Part shown: positions 27,011 to 34,816 of the stretch, piece by piece
How positions within the stretch are numbered: position 1 is the stretch's first letter
How the letters are laid out: every line of letters starts with the position of its first letter
DNA from: Chloroflexota bacterium
GTDB lineage: Bacteria > Chloroflexota > Anaerolineae > Aggregatilineales > Phototrophicaceae
NCBI GenBank assembly: GCA_026707225.1
Contig: JAPOXG010000079.1
Location: 1-63,008 of the forward strand
Length of the DNA: 63,008 nt
Direction: 5' to 3'
The notes under the pieces: generated by a model
Told to the model about the DNA's origin: nothing
Databases searched by the model: none
What the model saw: only the letters and a program-made list of their open reading frames with translations
Translations under genes and position numbers: made by a program

Positions 27011-28150
27011 ATGCCAAAAATCAGAATCGGACTCATCGGTTATGGCGGCATCGGACGGGTGCACGCGGGCGCCTATCGCGTGATTCCCTTCCATTACGGC
27101 TTGCCTTCTGACAGCATCGAGATTGCCGGCGTCGCCACGACTCGCCCGGAAACGGCAAAGCGCGCCGCTGAGGAAATTGGCTGCCTCTATTATACCGATG
27201 ACTTCCGCGAACTCCTCGCCCGCGACGATATTGATATGATCGATATCTGCACGCCCAACAATTCGCATCATGAAATCGTCATGTCCGCTGCTGAAGCGGG
27301 CAAGCATATCTATTGCGAGAAGCCTTTGGCGATGAATGTCGCGGAAGCGGGGAGCATGGCGCGGGCGGTTCGCGCTGCCGGCGTCAAAGCGCAGGTGACC
27401 TTTAATTTTCGCTTCTTCCCGGCGGTGACGCGCGCCAAAGAATTGGTTGGCGCCGGCTTCCTTGGCCGCCTTTTTTCTTTCCGTGGGCGCTACCATCGGT
27501 CGAGCTACATCGAGGGGGACAAACCTATGTCCTGGCGGCTCCAGCGCGAGGTCACCGGCGGCGGCGCTCTTTTCGACCTGGGCTCGCACATTCTCGATCT
27601 GCTGTACTACGTTCTGGGCGAATTCGATGCCGTCAATGGCACGCTCGATACACTGATCCGGGAGCGACCGGTGGCCATGGGCAGCGCGGAAATGGCGCGC
27701 GTCGATGTCGATGACATCGCTCTGCTGCAGGCGCGCACGGTTGATGGCGCGCTAGGCACGGTCGAGATTTCACGCATGGGCACCGGCGCCACCAACGACC
27801 TGGTTTTTGAGATCTTCGGTCAGCGCGGGGCGATCCGCTTTGACCTGGGCGACCCGGCATGGCTGCATGTCTATGACACGCGCGATGCGGAGGGTCCACT
27901 GGGTGGCGGGCGTGGCTTCCGCCGCATCGAGGCGGGCAGCCGCTATGATGGGCAGCGCGCGCCGGATTGGACAATGACGCCCGATTTCATGCGCAGCCAC
28001 GCCGAATGCCAGTATCAGTTCATCCGCTCGATTTGGGAGAACGCGCCGACATCACCCTCCTTTGATGATGGAGCGCACGTACAGAAGATAATGGCGGCGG
28101 CCGAACGCTCGTCTGAATTGGGGACCTGGGTGCGGCTGGCTGAATTGTAG
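27011..28150 (+). CDS. Gfo/Idh/MocA family NAD(P)-dependent oxidoreductase
   Basis: The 379-residue protein has the N-terminal Rossmann motif IGLIGYGGIGRVHAGAY, the conserved CEKPLAMNVAEAGSMARA (EKP motif near residue 105) and a C-terminal domain with GGGALFDLGSHILDLLYY. These enzymes oxidise sugars or inositols, often making 3-keto or 2-keto derivatives. The ATG at 27011 is chosen because the Rossmann strand begins at residue 3; the longer open frame overlaps the epimerase gene. The gene lies 43 bases after the epimerase and before two GMC oxidoreductases, which points to an oxidative sugar pathway. The exact substrate cannot be read from sequence. Confidence 0.9.
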   Translation: MPKIRIGLIGYGGIGRVHAGAYRVIPFHYGLPSDSIEIAGVATTRPETAKRAAEEIGCLYYTDDFRELLARDDIDMIDICTPNNSHHEIVMSAAEAGKHIYCEKPLAMNVAEAGSMARAVRAAGVKAQVTFNFRFFPAVTRAKELVGAGFLGRLFSFRGRYHRSSYIEGDKPMSWRLQREVTGGGALFDLGSHILDLLYYVLGEFDAVNGTLDTLIRERPVAMGSAEMARVDVDDIALLQARTVDGALGTVEISRMGTGATNDLVFEIFGQRGAIRFDLGDPAWLHVYDTRDAEGPLGGGRGFRRIEAGSRYDGQRAPDWTMTPDFMRSHAECQYQFIRSIWENAPTSPSFDDGAHVQKIMAAAERSSELGTWVRLAEL

Positions 28151-28215
28151 GGGCGATTGGCGGGCAGTGTCGGCGGTCAGTGTCTACGCGACCTACGCGC
28201 TCTACCGAATCGCCC
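28146..28215 (+). repeat. Hairpin repeat copy with nested 36-nt insert
   Basis: Arms GGGCGATT and AATCGCCC enclose the insert at 28165-28200. The insert is identical over all 36 bases to the reverse complement of the one at 3927-3962. Confidence 0.85.
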
Positions 28216-28236
28216 GAAAAGCTAGCCCGGACAAGC

Positions 28237-28262
28237 GGGCGACATGATATGTCGCCCCTACA
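28237..28262 (-). repeat. Hairpin repeat copy
   Basis: GGGCGACAT, loop GAT, ATGTCGCCC. It lies just before the GMC gene and encodes the extra N-terminal residues of that frame if ATG 28244 is used. Confidence 0.85.
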
Positions 28263-28306
28263 GATTGGAACGTGGTTGCGGCAAACAAAGCGCGAAGACT
28301 GAGGAA

Positions 28307-29842
28307 GTGAACGGAAAGCACTACGATTTCATCATCATCGGCAGCGGCATGGGCGGCGGGGCGCTTGTCTATGCCTTGCGCGAAAGCGGCGCCAAGATCC
28401 TCCTGCTCGAACGCGGCGACTTCCTTCCGCGTGAACCGCAGAACTGGCAGGTCGATGCCATCTTCAAGCAGAATCGCTACAAGCCGGCCGAGAATTGGAT
28501 TGACGCGGCCGACGGCAGCGGCTTCAAACCCGGCGTTCACTACTACGTCGGCGGCAACACCAAAGTCTATGGCGCGGCGCTGCCCCGTTTCCGGGTCGAG
28601 GATTTCGACGCGATCGAGCACGAAGGCGGCACAGCGCCCGCCTGGCCCATCAGCTACGCCGACCTCGAGCCCTACTACAACATCGCCGAGGACTTGTTCT
28701 TCGTGCATGGCCGCGCCGGCGACGACCCCAGCGATCCGCCGCGCACGAAACCCTATCCACAACCGGCAGTGCCGCACGAACCCTATATCGCCGCTCTAAT
28801 CGATAAGCTGCGCGCGCAGGGCTTGCATCCATACCCGCTGCCCATGTCGGTTGATCTGCGCGAGGGCGGGCGCTGCATCCGCTGCAAAACCTGCGATGGT
28901 TTCCCCTGCAAAGTGCATGCAAAGGGCGACGCCGAGCTCTGCCTGGTGCGCCCGGCTGTTGAATGCGACAGTATCAAGCTTTGGACGAGGGCGACGGCGC
29001 GCCGCATCCGCACGGACGCGAACGGGAAAAGAGCGACCGCCGTCGATGTTGAGCGGAATGGCGAATCGCTATCCGTCTCGGCCGATCGGATCGTTGTATC
29101 CTGCGGCGCGGTGAATTCCGCTGCTCTGCTGCTGCGCTCGGCGAACAGCCAGCATCCTAACGGACTGGGGAATGCATCCGGCCTGCTGGGCCGGCATTAT
29201 ATGATGCACAACAATACCGCCTTGACCGCCGTCGCCCCTTTCAAGATCAATCCAACTGTATTCCAAAAGACGATGGCGGTGAACGATTTCTATTTCGGCG
29301 ATGCTGATTTCAAGTGGCCGATGGGCAACATTCAGGCGCTTGGCAAACTGCAAGCCGGCATGCTGTCGGCGGCGAAACCCTACCTGCCCAAGCGGATGCT
29401 GACGGCGATGGCGAACCGCAGCATGGATTGGTGGGTGATGTCCGAGGATTTGCCCGATCGGGAGAATCGCGTTTTTCTGGGTTCTGGCGGCCAGATTACT
29501 GTGCAGTGGAAGCCCAACAACCGCGTCGCCCATCAGCAGCTGATTCAACGGGCGATTCGGATGATGCGGCGCGCCGGCTACAGCCTGGTTTTCACTGAGA
29601 CGCTGAGCATCGAGACCAACTCGCATCAGTGCGGAACGGCGCGTTTTGGGCACGATCCGGCGCAGTCAGTGCTGGACCCATTCTGTCGAAGTCATGATGT
29701 TGAAAATCTCTACGTGATGGATTCTTCTTTCTTCCCCTCGTCCACGGCGATGAATCCCGCGCTGACTATTTGCGCGCAGGCGCTGCGCGTCGCCGATCAT
29801 TTGCAAGGGAAGGCGCCGCTTCAATCGGGGCTGCCGCTGTGA
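28307..29842 (+). CDS. GMC-family FAD oxidoreductase (sugar/glycoside oxidase-like)
   Basis: The protein (511 residues from this start) has the FAD motif DFIIIGSGMGGGALVYALR near its N-terminus and a GMC C-terminal domain ending SSFFPSSTAMNPALTICAQ. A cysteine-rich insertion, RCIRCKTCDGFPC near residue 185, is unusual. The family oxidises alcohol groups of sugars or glycosides; similarity in layout to bacterial pyranose or C-glycoside 3-oxidases is inference. The start is uncertain: GTG 28307 is preferred, since the upstream in-frame residues are encoded by hairpin repeat 28237-28262, but TTG 28265 and ATG 28244 are possible. Its TGA overlaps the GTG start of the ROK gene by four bases. Confidence 0.87.
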   Translation: MNGKHYDFIIIGSGMGGGALVYALRESGAKILLLERGDFLPREPQNWQVDAIFKQNRYKPAENWIDAADGSGFKPGVHYYVGGNTKVYGAALPRFRVEDFDAIEHEGGTAPAWPISYADLEPYYNIAEDLFFVHGRAGDDPSDPPRTKPYPQPAVPHEPYIAALIDKLRAQGLHPYPLPMSVDLREGGRCIRCKTCDGFPCKVHAKGDAELCLVRPAVECDSIKLWTRATARRIRTDANGKRATAVDVERNGESLSVSADRIVVSCGAVNSAALLLRSANSQHPNGLGNASGLLGRHYMMHNNTALTAVAPFKINPTVFQKTMAVNDFYFGDADFKWPMGNIQALGKLQAGMLSAAKPYLPKRMLTAMANRSMDWWVMSEDLPDRENRVFLGSGGQITVQWKPNNRVAHQQLIQRAIRMMRRAGYSLVFTETLSIETNSHQCGTARFGHDPAQSVLDPFCRSHDVENLYVMDSSFFPSSTAMNPALTICAQALRVADHLQGKAPLQSGLPL

Positions 29843-30750
29843 GCCACGTCATCGGCATTGACCTCGGCGGCAGCAAGATCGCGCTGGGCTTGGTCAACCC
29901 GCGGGACGAGATCATAGCGCGCCGCCGCATCGACACCGAGTCCGAAGCGGGCTTGGGCAGCGTCATCGAGCGCATCGCGGTTGAGATTGAGGCGCTGCAG
30001 GCCGGGCGGAGGGTCGATGCAGTCGGCATCGGCGCGCCGGGACCGGTCGATCATGTCAGCGGCGATCTGCTGACCCTGGTCAACCTGCCGGGCATATCCA
30101 ACAGTCCCTTTCGCCGCGCGCTGCAGGAACGAATTTCGCTGCCGGTCGCGCTTGATCATGACGCCAAGGTGGCTGCGCTCGGCGAATTTCATTTTGGCGC
30201 GGGAAGTGGGCGCGAGAGCATGATCTACATCGTCATTGGCACCGGCGTCGGCGCCGCCATCATTTATCAGGGGCGGCTCATCTACGGCGAGAGCAACAGC
30301 GCCGGCGAGTCTGGACATATGACCGTCGATCCAAACGGTCATCGCTGCCATTGCGGGTCGCGCGGTTGCCTGGAGACCTATACCAGCGGACCGGCGCTGG
30401 CCAAGCATTACACCGCCGCCACGGGCGAAGCCATTTCCGGCGCCGAAGTCGGCAAACGGGCGCTGGATGACGACGAGATTGCGCGGGCGCTGCTGCGAGC
30501 GGCTGGCCGCGCGCTTGGCGTCGCCATCGCGTCGCTGGCGATGACGCTGAACATTGAGCTGTTCGTCATCGGCGGAGGCGTCGTTCAAGCGGGCGACTTG
30601 CTGCTGGATGCGGCCAGATCGTCGCTCAAGGACTATGCTTTTCCGGCGGTCTCGGCGCGGATTCAGGTGCGCGCCTCGACGATGGGCGAGGACGCGCCGA
30701 TATTAGGCGCCGCCTGGCTGGCGCGCCGCCAATTGACCGGGGACTTCTAG
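29839..30750 (+). CDS. ROK family sugar kinase (glucokinase-like)
   Basis: The 303-residue protein opens with the phosphate motif VIGIDLGGSKIALGLV and carries the ROK zinc-binding signature CHCGSRGCLETYTSG near residue 175, with GTGVGAAIIYQG and GESGHMTVD before it. No DNA-binding domain precedes the kinase fold, so it is an enzyme rather than a ROK repressor. It probably phosphorylates glucose, a related hexose or an aminosugar. GTG at 29839 overlaps the GMC stop codon (GTGA 29839-29842). The longer frame from 29770 is a shadow. It lies between two GMC oxidoreductases in one transcript, consistent with phosphorylation of a released or modified sugar. Confidence 0.9.
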   Translation: MSHVIGIDLGGSKIALGLVNPRDEIIARRRIDTESEAGLGSVIERIAVEIEALQAGRRVDAVGIGAPGPVDHVSGDLLTLVNLPGISNSPFRRALQERISLPVALDHDAKVAALGEFHFGAGSGRESMIYIVIGTGVGAAIIYQGRLIYGESNSAGESGHMTVDPNGHRCHCGSRGCLETYTSGPALAKHYTAATGEAISGAEVGKRALDDDEIARALLRAAGRALGVAIASLAMTLNIELFVIGGGVVQAGDLLLDAARSSLKDYAFPAVSARIQVRASTMGEDAPILGAAWLARRQLTGDF

Positions 30751-30759
30751 GAACGGGCG

Positions 30760-32346
30760 ATGTACCTCTACGCCGATAAATTGCCCGAAGGCACGCTTCT
30801 TCAGGGCTTCGATCTTTGTATTGTCGGGGCGGGCGCAGCCGGCATCGCCATGGCGCAGCGTCTGGCGGGCAGCTCGCTGAAGGTGATCTTGCTCGTCAGC
30901 GGCGGTCCCGCTGACCGCGGCGCGCCAGCTGAAGCGCGTCAATCGCTCTATCAGGGCGCGGTCGGCGAGTTCCTGCGAAAGGTCGATCCTATCTTTCCCC
31001 AGCGCTCGCGCCTGAATATGTATGGTGGCACGACGAACCATTTCGGCTTTTGGGCGCGCCCGCTGGACGCGGCTGACATGATGCCGCGGCCGGGTTACCG
31101 CGACGCCGGCTGGCTCATCAGCCAGGAGGAACTCAAACCCCATTACATCGACGCTCACGAGTTCGGGCGTTTTGGTCCTTTCAATTACGATGATATGGAT
31201 TTCTGGAAACGCGTGCTATACGCGCGCCCCTTCGACCCGCTGCCCGGCGACCAGCTTGAAGGCGCCATCATGCGCGCGCAATATGAAGAGAACCTGCATG
31301 ATTTTCAAGTGCAATTCCGCGACGAGTTGGCGCGGTCTGAGAATGTCACCGTGCTCTTCAATGCCAACCTGCTGACGATCGGAACGAAGGCGGATCAGCG
31401 GCGCGTCAGCGAATTGAAGTGCTCAACCATCGTCGAATCGGCGGACGGAAGCGCGGAGGCCGGCGCCTCATTCCAGGTGCGAGCGCGGACCTACGTCCTG
31501 GCCTGCGGCGGCATCGAAAATGTACGCCTGCTGCAGCTCTCTGGCGGGCTGGGCAATAACAGGCGCGATATGCTGGGGCGCGGTTTCATGGCGCATCCGC
31601 TGCTGACCAATGCGGCGCGGGTGCATTTCGCCGAGCCGGTCGCCTCCGATATCCGCAACTTCTTCCGCGAGCAGCAGATTCGCCTCAAAGCGCCGGCGGA
31701 TAGCGGGGGTGAATATCGGCACATGGTCGAGCCGCTGGTGAATCCCGAGCTTGCTTTGGAATACTTGATGTTTAACGCCTGGGGTGTGCTCGCCCCCAAA
31801 CATAAGACGCTGCTCGACGAGCGGATTGGCAATTTTCGCATCATTCTATATTTCCGCGATGAGGGGCATAAGGCAATCGTAAACCTCAATTGGGAGCAGA
31901 CGCCGGCTGAGAACAGCCGCATCACGCTGGATCAGGGGCGGGTCGATCCCATTTTTGGTCAGCCGCTGGCGCTTATTGACTGGCGGCTCAACGACCTGGA
32001 CAAGCGGAGCGCCTCGCGCGCGCTGGAGCTGACATTGGCCTACTTGCGCGATCATGGTGCCGTGCGCGAAGAGATGATCACCGATGTCAGCGGCGCCGCC
32101 GATAGTTGGACCTTCCCGCCGCATGAAGGCGCGCTGGAGACCGGCGATCATCACATGGGCGCCCTGCGCATGTCGGCTTCACCGGACGACGGCGTCGTCG
32201 ATATGCATTCGCGGCTGCACAGTGTGGACAATCTCTACATCGCCGGCTCAGCGGTATTTCCGACCGGCGGCTATGCCAATCCAACGCTCACCATCGTGGC
32301 GCTGGCGCTGCGCCTGGCCGATCATTTGAAGCGGGTTCTGGGCTGA
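30760..32346 (+). CDS. GMC-family FAD oxidoreductase, second type
   Basis: The 528-residue protein begins with FAD-binding FDLCIVGAGAAGIAMAQRLA and ends with a GMC C-terminal domain containing HHMGALRMSASPDDGVVD and NPTLTIVALALRLADHL. It differs clearly from the GMC enzyme at 28307: it lacks the cysteine-rich insertion, and its middle domain is longer. The adjacent pair of His residues and Asn in the C-terminal domain fit the GMC active site. It follows the ROK kinase by nine bases. Fructose or gluconate dehydrogenase-like GMC enzymes share this size, but no cytochrome or small subunit gene is present here, so the electron acceptor is unknown. Confidence 0.87.
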   Translation: MYLYADKLPEGTLLQGFDLCIVGAGAAGIAMAQRLAGSSLKVILLVSGGPADRGAPAEARQSLYQGAVGEFLRKVDPIFPQRSRLNMYGGTTNHFGFWARPLDAADMMPRPGYRDAGWLISQEELKPHYIDAHEFGRFGPFNYDDMDFWKRVLYARPFDPLPGDQLEGAIMRAQYEENLHDFQVQFRDELARSENVTVLFNANLLTIGTKADQRRVSELKCSTIVESADGSAEAGASFQVRARTYVLACGGIENVRLLQLSGGLGNNRRDMLGRGFMAHPLLTNAARVHFAEPVASDIRNFFREQQIRLKAPADSGGEYRHMVEPLVNPELALEYLMFNAWGVLAPKHKTLLDERIGNFRIILYFRDEGHKAIVNLNWEQTPAENSRITLDQGRVDPIFGQPLALIDWRLNDLDKRSASRALELTLAYLRDHGAVREEMITDVSGAADSWTFPPHEGALETGDHHMGALRMSASPDDGVVDMHSRLHSVDNLYIAGSAVFPTGGYANPTLTIVALALRLADHLKRVLG

Positions 32347-32384
32347 TGGCGCGGCAGGGCGAGCTATCGTGTGCCCCGCTTTCA

Positions 32385-32430
32385 TCTTCACCACAGCGTA
32401 AATGAGGCGACACAGAGGGCACAGAGATGT
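32385..32430. repeat. CACAGAGGGCACAGAG-type short repeat
   Basis: The sequence TTCACCACAG followed by GACACAGAGGGCACAGAG is of a type seen as an interspersed motif in many bacterial genomes. A related stretch, TCCGCGTCCTCTGCGTTC, lies at 22598-22615. Confidence 0.45.
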
Positions 32431-32477
32431 AGGAATGCGACTTGTCCTGTTCGCCGGATCGCCCGCCCACCAAGAAC

Positions 32478-32502
32478 TGTAGAGGTGAGACTTGTCTCGC
32501 CC
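32478..32502 (+). repeat. Hairpin repeat copy with a G-T wobble
   Basis: GGTGAGAC, loop TT, GTCTCGCC. One outer pair is a T-G wobble, which an RNA hairpin tolerates. A degenerate copy lies just upstream at about 32428-32465. Confidence 0.75.
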
Positions 32503-32545
32503 GCCGCAAATGGCGAGATTCATCGGTCGACTTGGCAACTCTCCC

Positions 32546-33457
32546 TCATTTTTGCGCCAATAGGGCATCGACATCAGCCCTAAAAGGAACGCTGTCGGCC
32601 GCGCCCGGCTTGGTGACGCAGAGGGCGGCGGCGGCATTGGAGAAGCGAACCGCATCGCTCAGGGCTTTGCCTTCTGACAAGCCCACCGCCAGCGCCGCGT
32701 TGAAGGTATCGCCGGCGCCGGTCGTATCGACTGCGTCTACCGCGAAAGTCGGCGCCAAGATGCTATCAGAGCGACTGATAATCTGCGCGCCCCGGGCGCC
32801 TAGGGTCACCACTGCCGTTTGATCTCCGCGGCTCAGCAAGCCCCGCGCTGCCGAAACGACATCATCAAAGGCGCCGCCGTTCAGGGTTTCCAACTCGATC
32901 TCGTTGGGCGTCAGAAAATCGGCCAATTGGAGTGATTCGCGCGAGGCGCCAGCGGCGGGCGCCGGATTCAAGATGGTGGCGACGCCGAGATCCTTGGCTG
33001 TCCGCAAGACGTAGGGCACGATCTCGAGATTGATCTCCCGCTGGACGACCAGCATGTCGGCATCGGCGATCTGCGGACGCGCCGCGTCAATATCGCGCTC
33101 CCGCAAGCGCAGGTTCGCGCCCAGCACCACTGCGATCATGTTCTCGCCACTGGCATCCACCAGGATTGACGCCACACCTGTCGCGACCTCGTCGTCGCGG
33201 GTGACGAAGCGATGGTCCACGCCCTCGGCGTCCCAGATTTCATAAGCGAGATTGGCGAAGACATCATTGCCGACGCGCCCGATGAAGGTGACATCGGCGC
33301 CCAATCGCGCGGCCGCCACCGCTTGATTGGAGCCCTTGCCGCCGGCGCCAGTGGCGAAGCGGTCGCCATGAACCGTCTCGCCAGGGCGTGGCATGCGTTC
33401 CATATATGAAACCAGATCGGCATTGAAGCTGCCGACGACTACGATCTTGGCGGTCAT
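32546..33457 (-). CDS. rbsK: Ribokinase (PfkB family)
   Basis: The 303-residue protein has the two PfkB signatures: GAGGKGSNQAVAAARLGADV near residue 38 and VDTTGAGDTFNAALAVGL near residue 245, with the catalytic Asp in GAGD. The start VVVGSFNADLVSYMERMPRPG is typical of ribokinases. It phosphorylates ribose or a similar pentose to the 5-phosphate. AAGGAAG precedes the start on the minus strand. It is transcribed divergently from the hexulose-phosphate synthase gene, with an 85-base shared control region, so the two arms probably respond to the same signal. Ribose-5-phosphate could feed ribulose-5-phosphate to the HPS enzyme; this link is inference. Confidence 0.88.
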   Translation of the reverse strand: MTAKIVVVGSFNADLVSYMERMPRPGETVHGDRFATGAGGKGSNQAVAAARLGADVTFIGRVGNDVFANLAYEIWDAEGVDHRFVTRDDEVATGVASILVDASGENMIAVVLGANLRLRERDIDAARPQIADADMLVVQREINLEIVPYVLRTAKDLGVATILNPAPAAGASRESLQLADFLTPNEIELETLNGGAFDDVVSAARGLLSRGDQTAVVTLGARGAQIISRSDSILAPTFAVDAVDTTGAGDTFNAALAVGLSEGKALSDAVRFSNAAAALCVTKPGAADSVPFRADVDALLAQK

Positions 33458-33469
33458 GTCCGCTTCCTT

Positions 33470-33496
33470 TTGCCTTGAGTGACGATTGGCTATACT
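33470..33496 (+). promoter_or_regulatory. Possible promoter for the HPS-PHI genes
   Basis: TATACT at 33491-33496 is a good -10. The best -35 is TTGCCT at 33470-33475 with a short 15-base spacer. It lies in the 85-base divergent gap between ribokinase and HPS. Confidence 0.35.
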
Positions 33497-33542
33497 CTAT
33501 TGTGTTCGATTTTCCTTCATCCGACTACTGGATGGGCTGGTG

Positions 33543-34184
33543 ATGGCGCAATTGCAGTTGGCGCTGGATGGCGACTTGTCCTCCGCGCTCGAGATTCTGT
33601 CCGCGGCGCATCCGTATATCGACATGGCCGAGATTGGCACGCCGCTGGTCTTCCGTGAAGGGATGGCGGCGGTCAGGCGCATACGCGAGCTGTATCCCCA
33701 GCTGACCTTGGTGGCGGATCTGAAGATTATGGATGCCGGCGAGACGGAAGCCAACATCGCCTTTAGCGCCGGCGCCGATGTCGTCACGGCCATGGCAGCC
33801 GCGGCCGACGCCACCATTGCCAGCGCCTTAGGCAGCGCGCGGGCGCATGGCAAGCGGCTGTTGGTCGATATGATGCAAGTGGCTCATACGAAGACGCGAG
33901 CGCGCGATCTGGCTGATATGGGCTGTGATTTGCTCTGCCTGCACACGGCGCACGATCAGCAAGCGTTTCTGGGATCGCCTTTCGCGCAGTTGGCGGCATT
34001 GAGAGAGGCGCTGCCGACGGCTGATTTGGCGATCGGCGGAGGCCTTAAGTTGCCCGCGCTGGAGCAGATCCTGCCGCTAAAGCCGCAAGTGATCATCGTC
34101 GGCTCAGCCATCACCGCCGCCTCGGACCCGCGCGAGAGCGCCATAGCGTTCCACGAAAGGATCCGACAATTTGGAAACGCCTGA
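33543..34184 (+). CDS. hxlA: 3-hexulose-6-phosphate synthase (HPS)
   Basis: This 213-residue TIM barrel of the orotidine-decarboxylase superfamily has the HPS-type strands IDMAEIGTPLVFREGM and LVADLKIMDAGETEA, where keto-gulonate-phosphate decarboxylases have EVGT and ADAKI versions. HPS condenses formaldehyde with ribulose-5-phosphate to hexulose-6-phosphate, or runs in reverse to supply pentose phosphate. The ATG at 33543 gives the family N-terminus MAQLQLALDGD; the longer frame from 33486 is not needed. It overlaps the isomerase gene by 14 bases. HPS plus PHI could capture formaldehyde made by the region's oxidative enzymes or could replace the oxidative pentose phosphate pathway; sequence alone does not decide. 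Confidence 0.87.
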   Translation: MAQLQLALDGDLSSALEILSAAHPYIDMAEIGTPLVFREGMAAVRRIRELYPQLTLVADLKIMDAGETEANIAFSAGADVVTAMAAAADATIASALGSARAHGKRLLVDMMQVAHTKTRARDLADMGCDLLCLHTAHDQQAFLGSPFAQLAALREALPTADLAIGGGLKLPALEQILPLKPQVIIVGSAITAASDPRESAIAFHERIRQFGNA

Positions 34185-34731
34185 TCTGATTGATGCTATC
34201 GTCGCCGACATCGGGCGTACCTTGGGGCGCGTGGAGCCAGCGCAAGTCGGTGACATCTGCGCGGCGATTTCCGCGGCCGATCGGATTTTCATCGCCGGCA
34301 AAGGACGCAGTGGATTGCAGATGCGCGCCTTCGCCATGCGGCTGATGCATCTGGGCTTGACCGCGCATGTCGTCGATGATGTGACGACGCCGGCGATCGG
34401 CGCGGGCGACCTGCTGTTGATCGGCTCGGCTTCCGGCCGTACCAGCTCGCTGCTGCGTTATGTCGACGCCCTGCGGGAGACGGGCGCGGAGCTGGCGCTG
34501 TTCACCGGCAATCTGGATTCGCCGATTGCGGCGGCGGCAAGGAAGGTTGCGCATATCCCCGCGAGCAATTTCAAGGCGGGACGGCAGACGGGCGTTGACT
34601 CCGTCCTGGTGATGGGTTCGCTCTTCGAGCATTGTCTGGGGCTGCTTTGCGAATTGATCATCATTCGCCTGAAGGCGGCGCGCCGGATTGACGAGGCGGC
34701 GATGAACGCCAGGCACGCGAATTTGGAGTGA
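34171..34731 (+). CDS. hxlB: 6-phospho-3-hexuloisomerase (PHI)
   Basis: The 186-residue SIS-domain protein matches PHI. It has a helical N-terminus, AGKGRSGLQMRAFAMRLMHL near residue 42, and the sugar-phosphate loop GSASGRTSSLLRY near residue 86. It converts hexulose-6-phosphate to fructose-6-phosphate. The start is TTG at 34171, inside the HPS gene; GAAAGGA at 34155-34161 lies nine bases upstream. Overlapping HPS and PHI genes are the usual order, and fused versions exist. A short terminator-like hairpin with six T residues follows directly at 34731-34752, so this ends the transcript. Confidence 0.88.
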   Translation: METPDLIDAIVADIGRTLGRVEPAQVGDICAAISAADRIFIAGKGRSGLQMRAFAMRLMHLGLTAHVVDDVTTPAIGAGDLLLIGSASGRTSSLLRYVDALRETGAELALFTGNLDSPIAAAARKVAHIPASNFKAGRQTGVDSVLVMGSLFEHCLGLLCELIIIRLKAARRIDEAAMNARHANLE

Positions 34732-34752
34732 ATACGCGTATCCGTATTTTTT
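34731..34752 (+). terminator. Terminator-like hairpin after PHI
   Basis: AATACG (34731-34736) pairs with CGTATT (34743-34748), followed by a run of six T (34747-34752). The stem is short and A/T-rich, so strength is uncertain. It falls directly after the PHI stop and before a new promoter. Confidence 0.5.
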
Positions 34753-34779
34753 GCGAAGCCCGGCGAAAGTTGGTATAAA
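34751..34779 (+). promoter_or_regulatory. Extended -10 promoter for the GH32-like gene
   Basis: TTGCGA at 34751-34756, a 17-base spacer and TATAAA at 34774-34779. TGG just before the -10 gives an extended -10. The leader to the ATG at 34817 is about 30 bases. Confidence 0.6.
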
Positions 34780-34816
34780 CGCGACGGTAAGCGCCTGCAA
34801 TAGAAAGGATTAGCGA

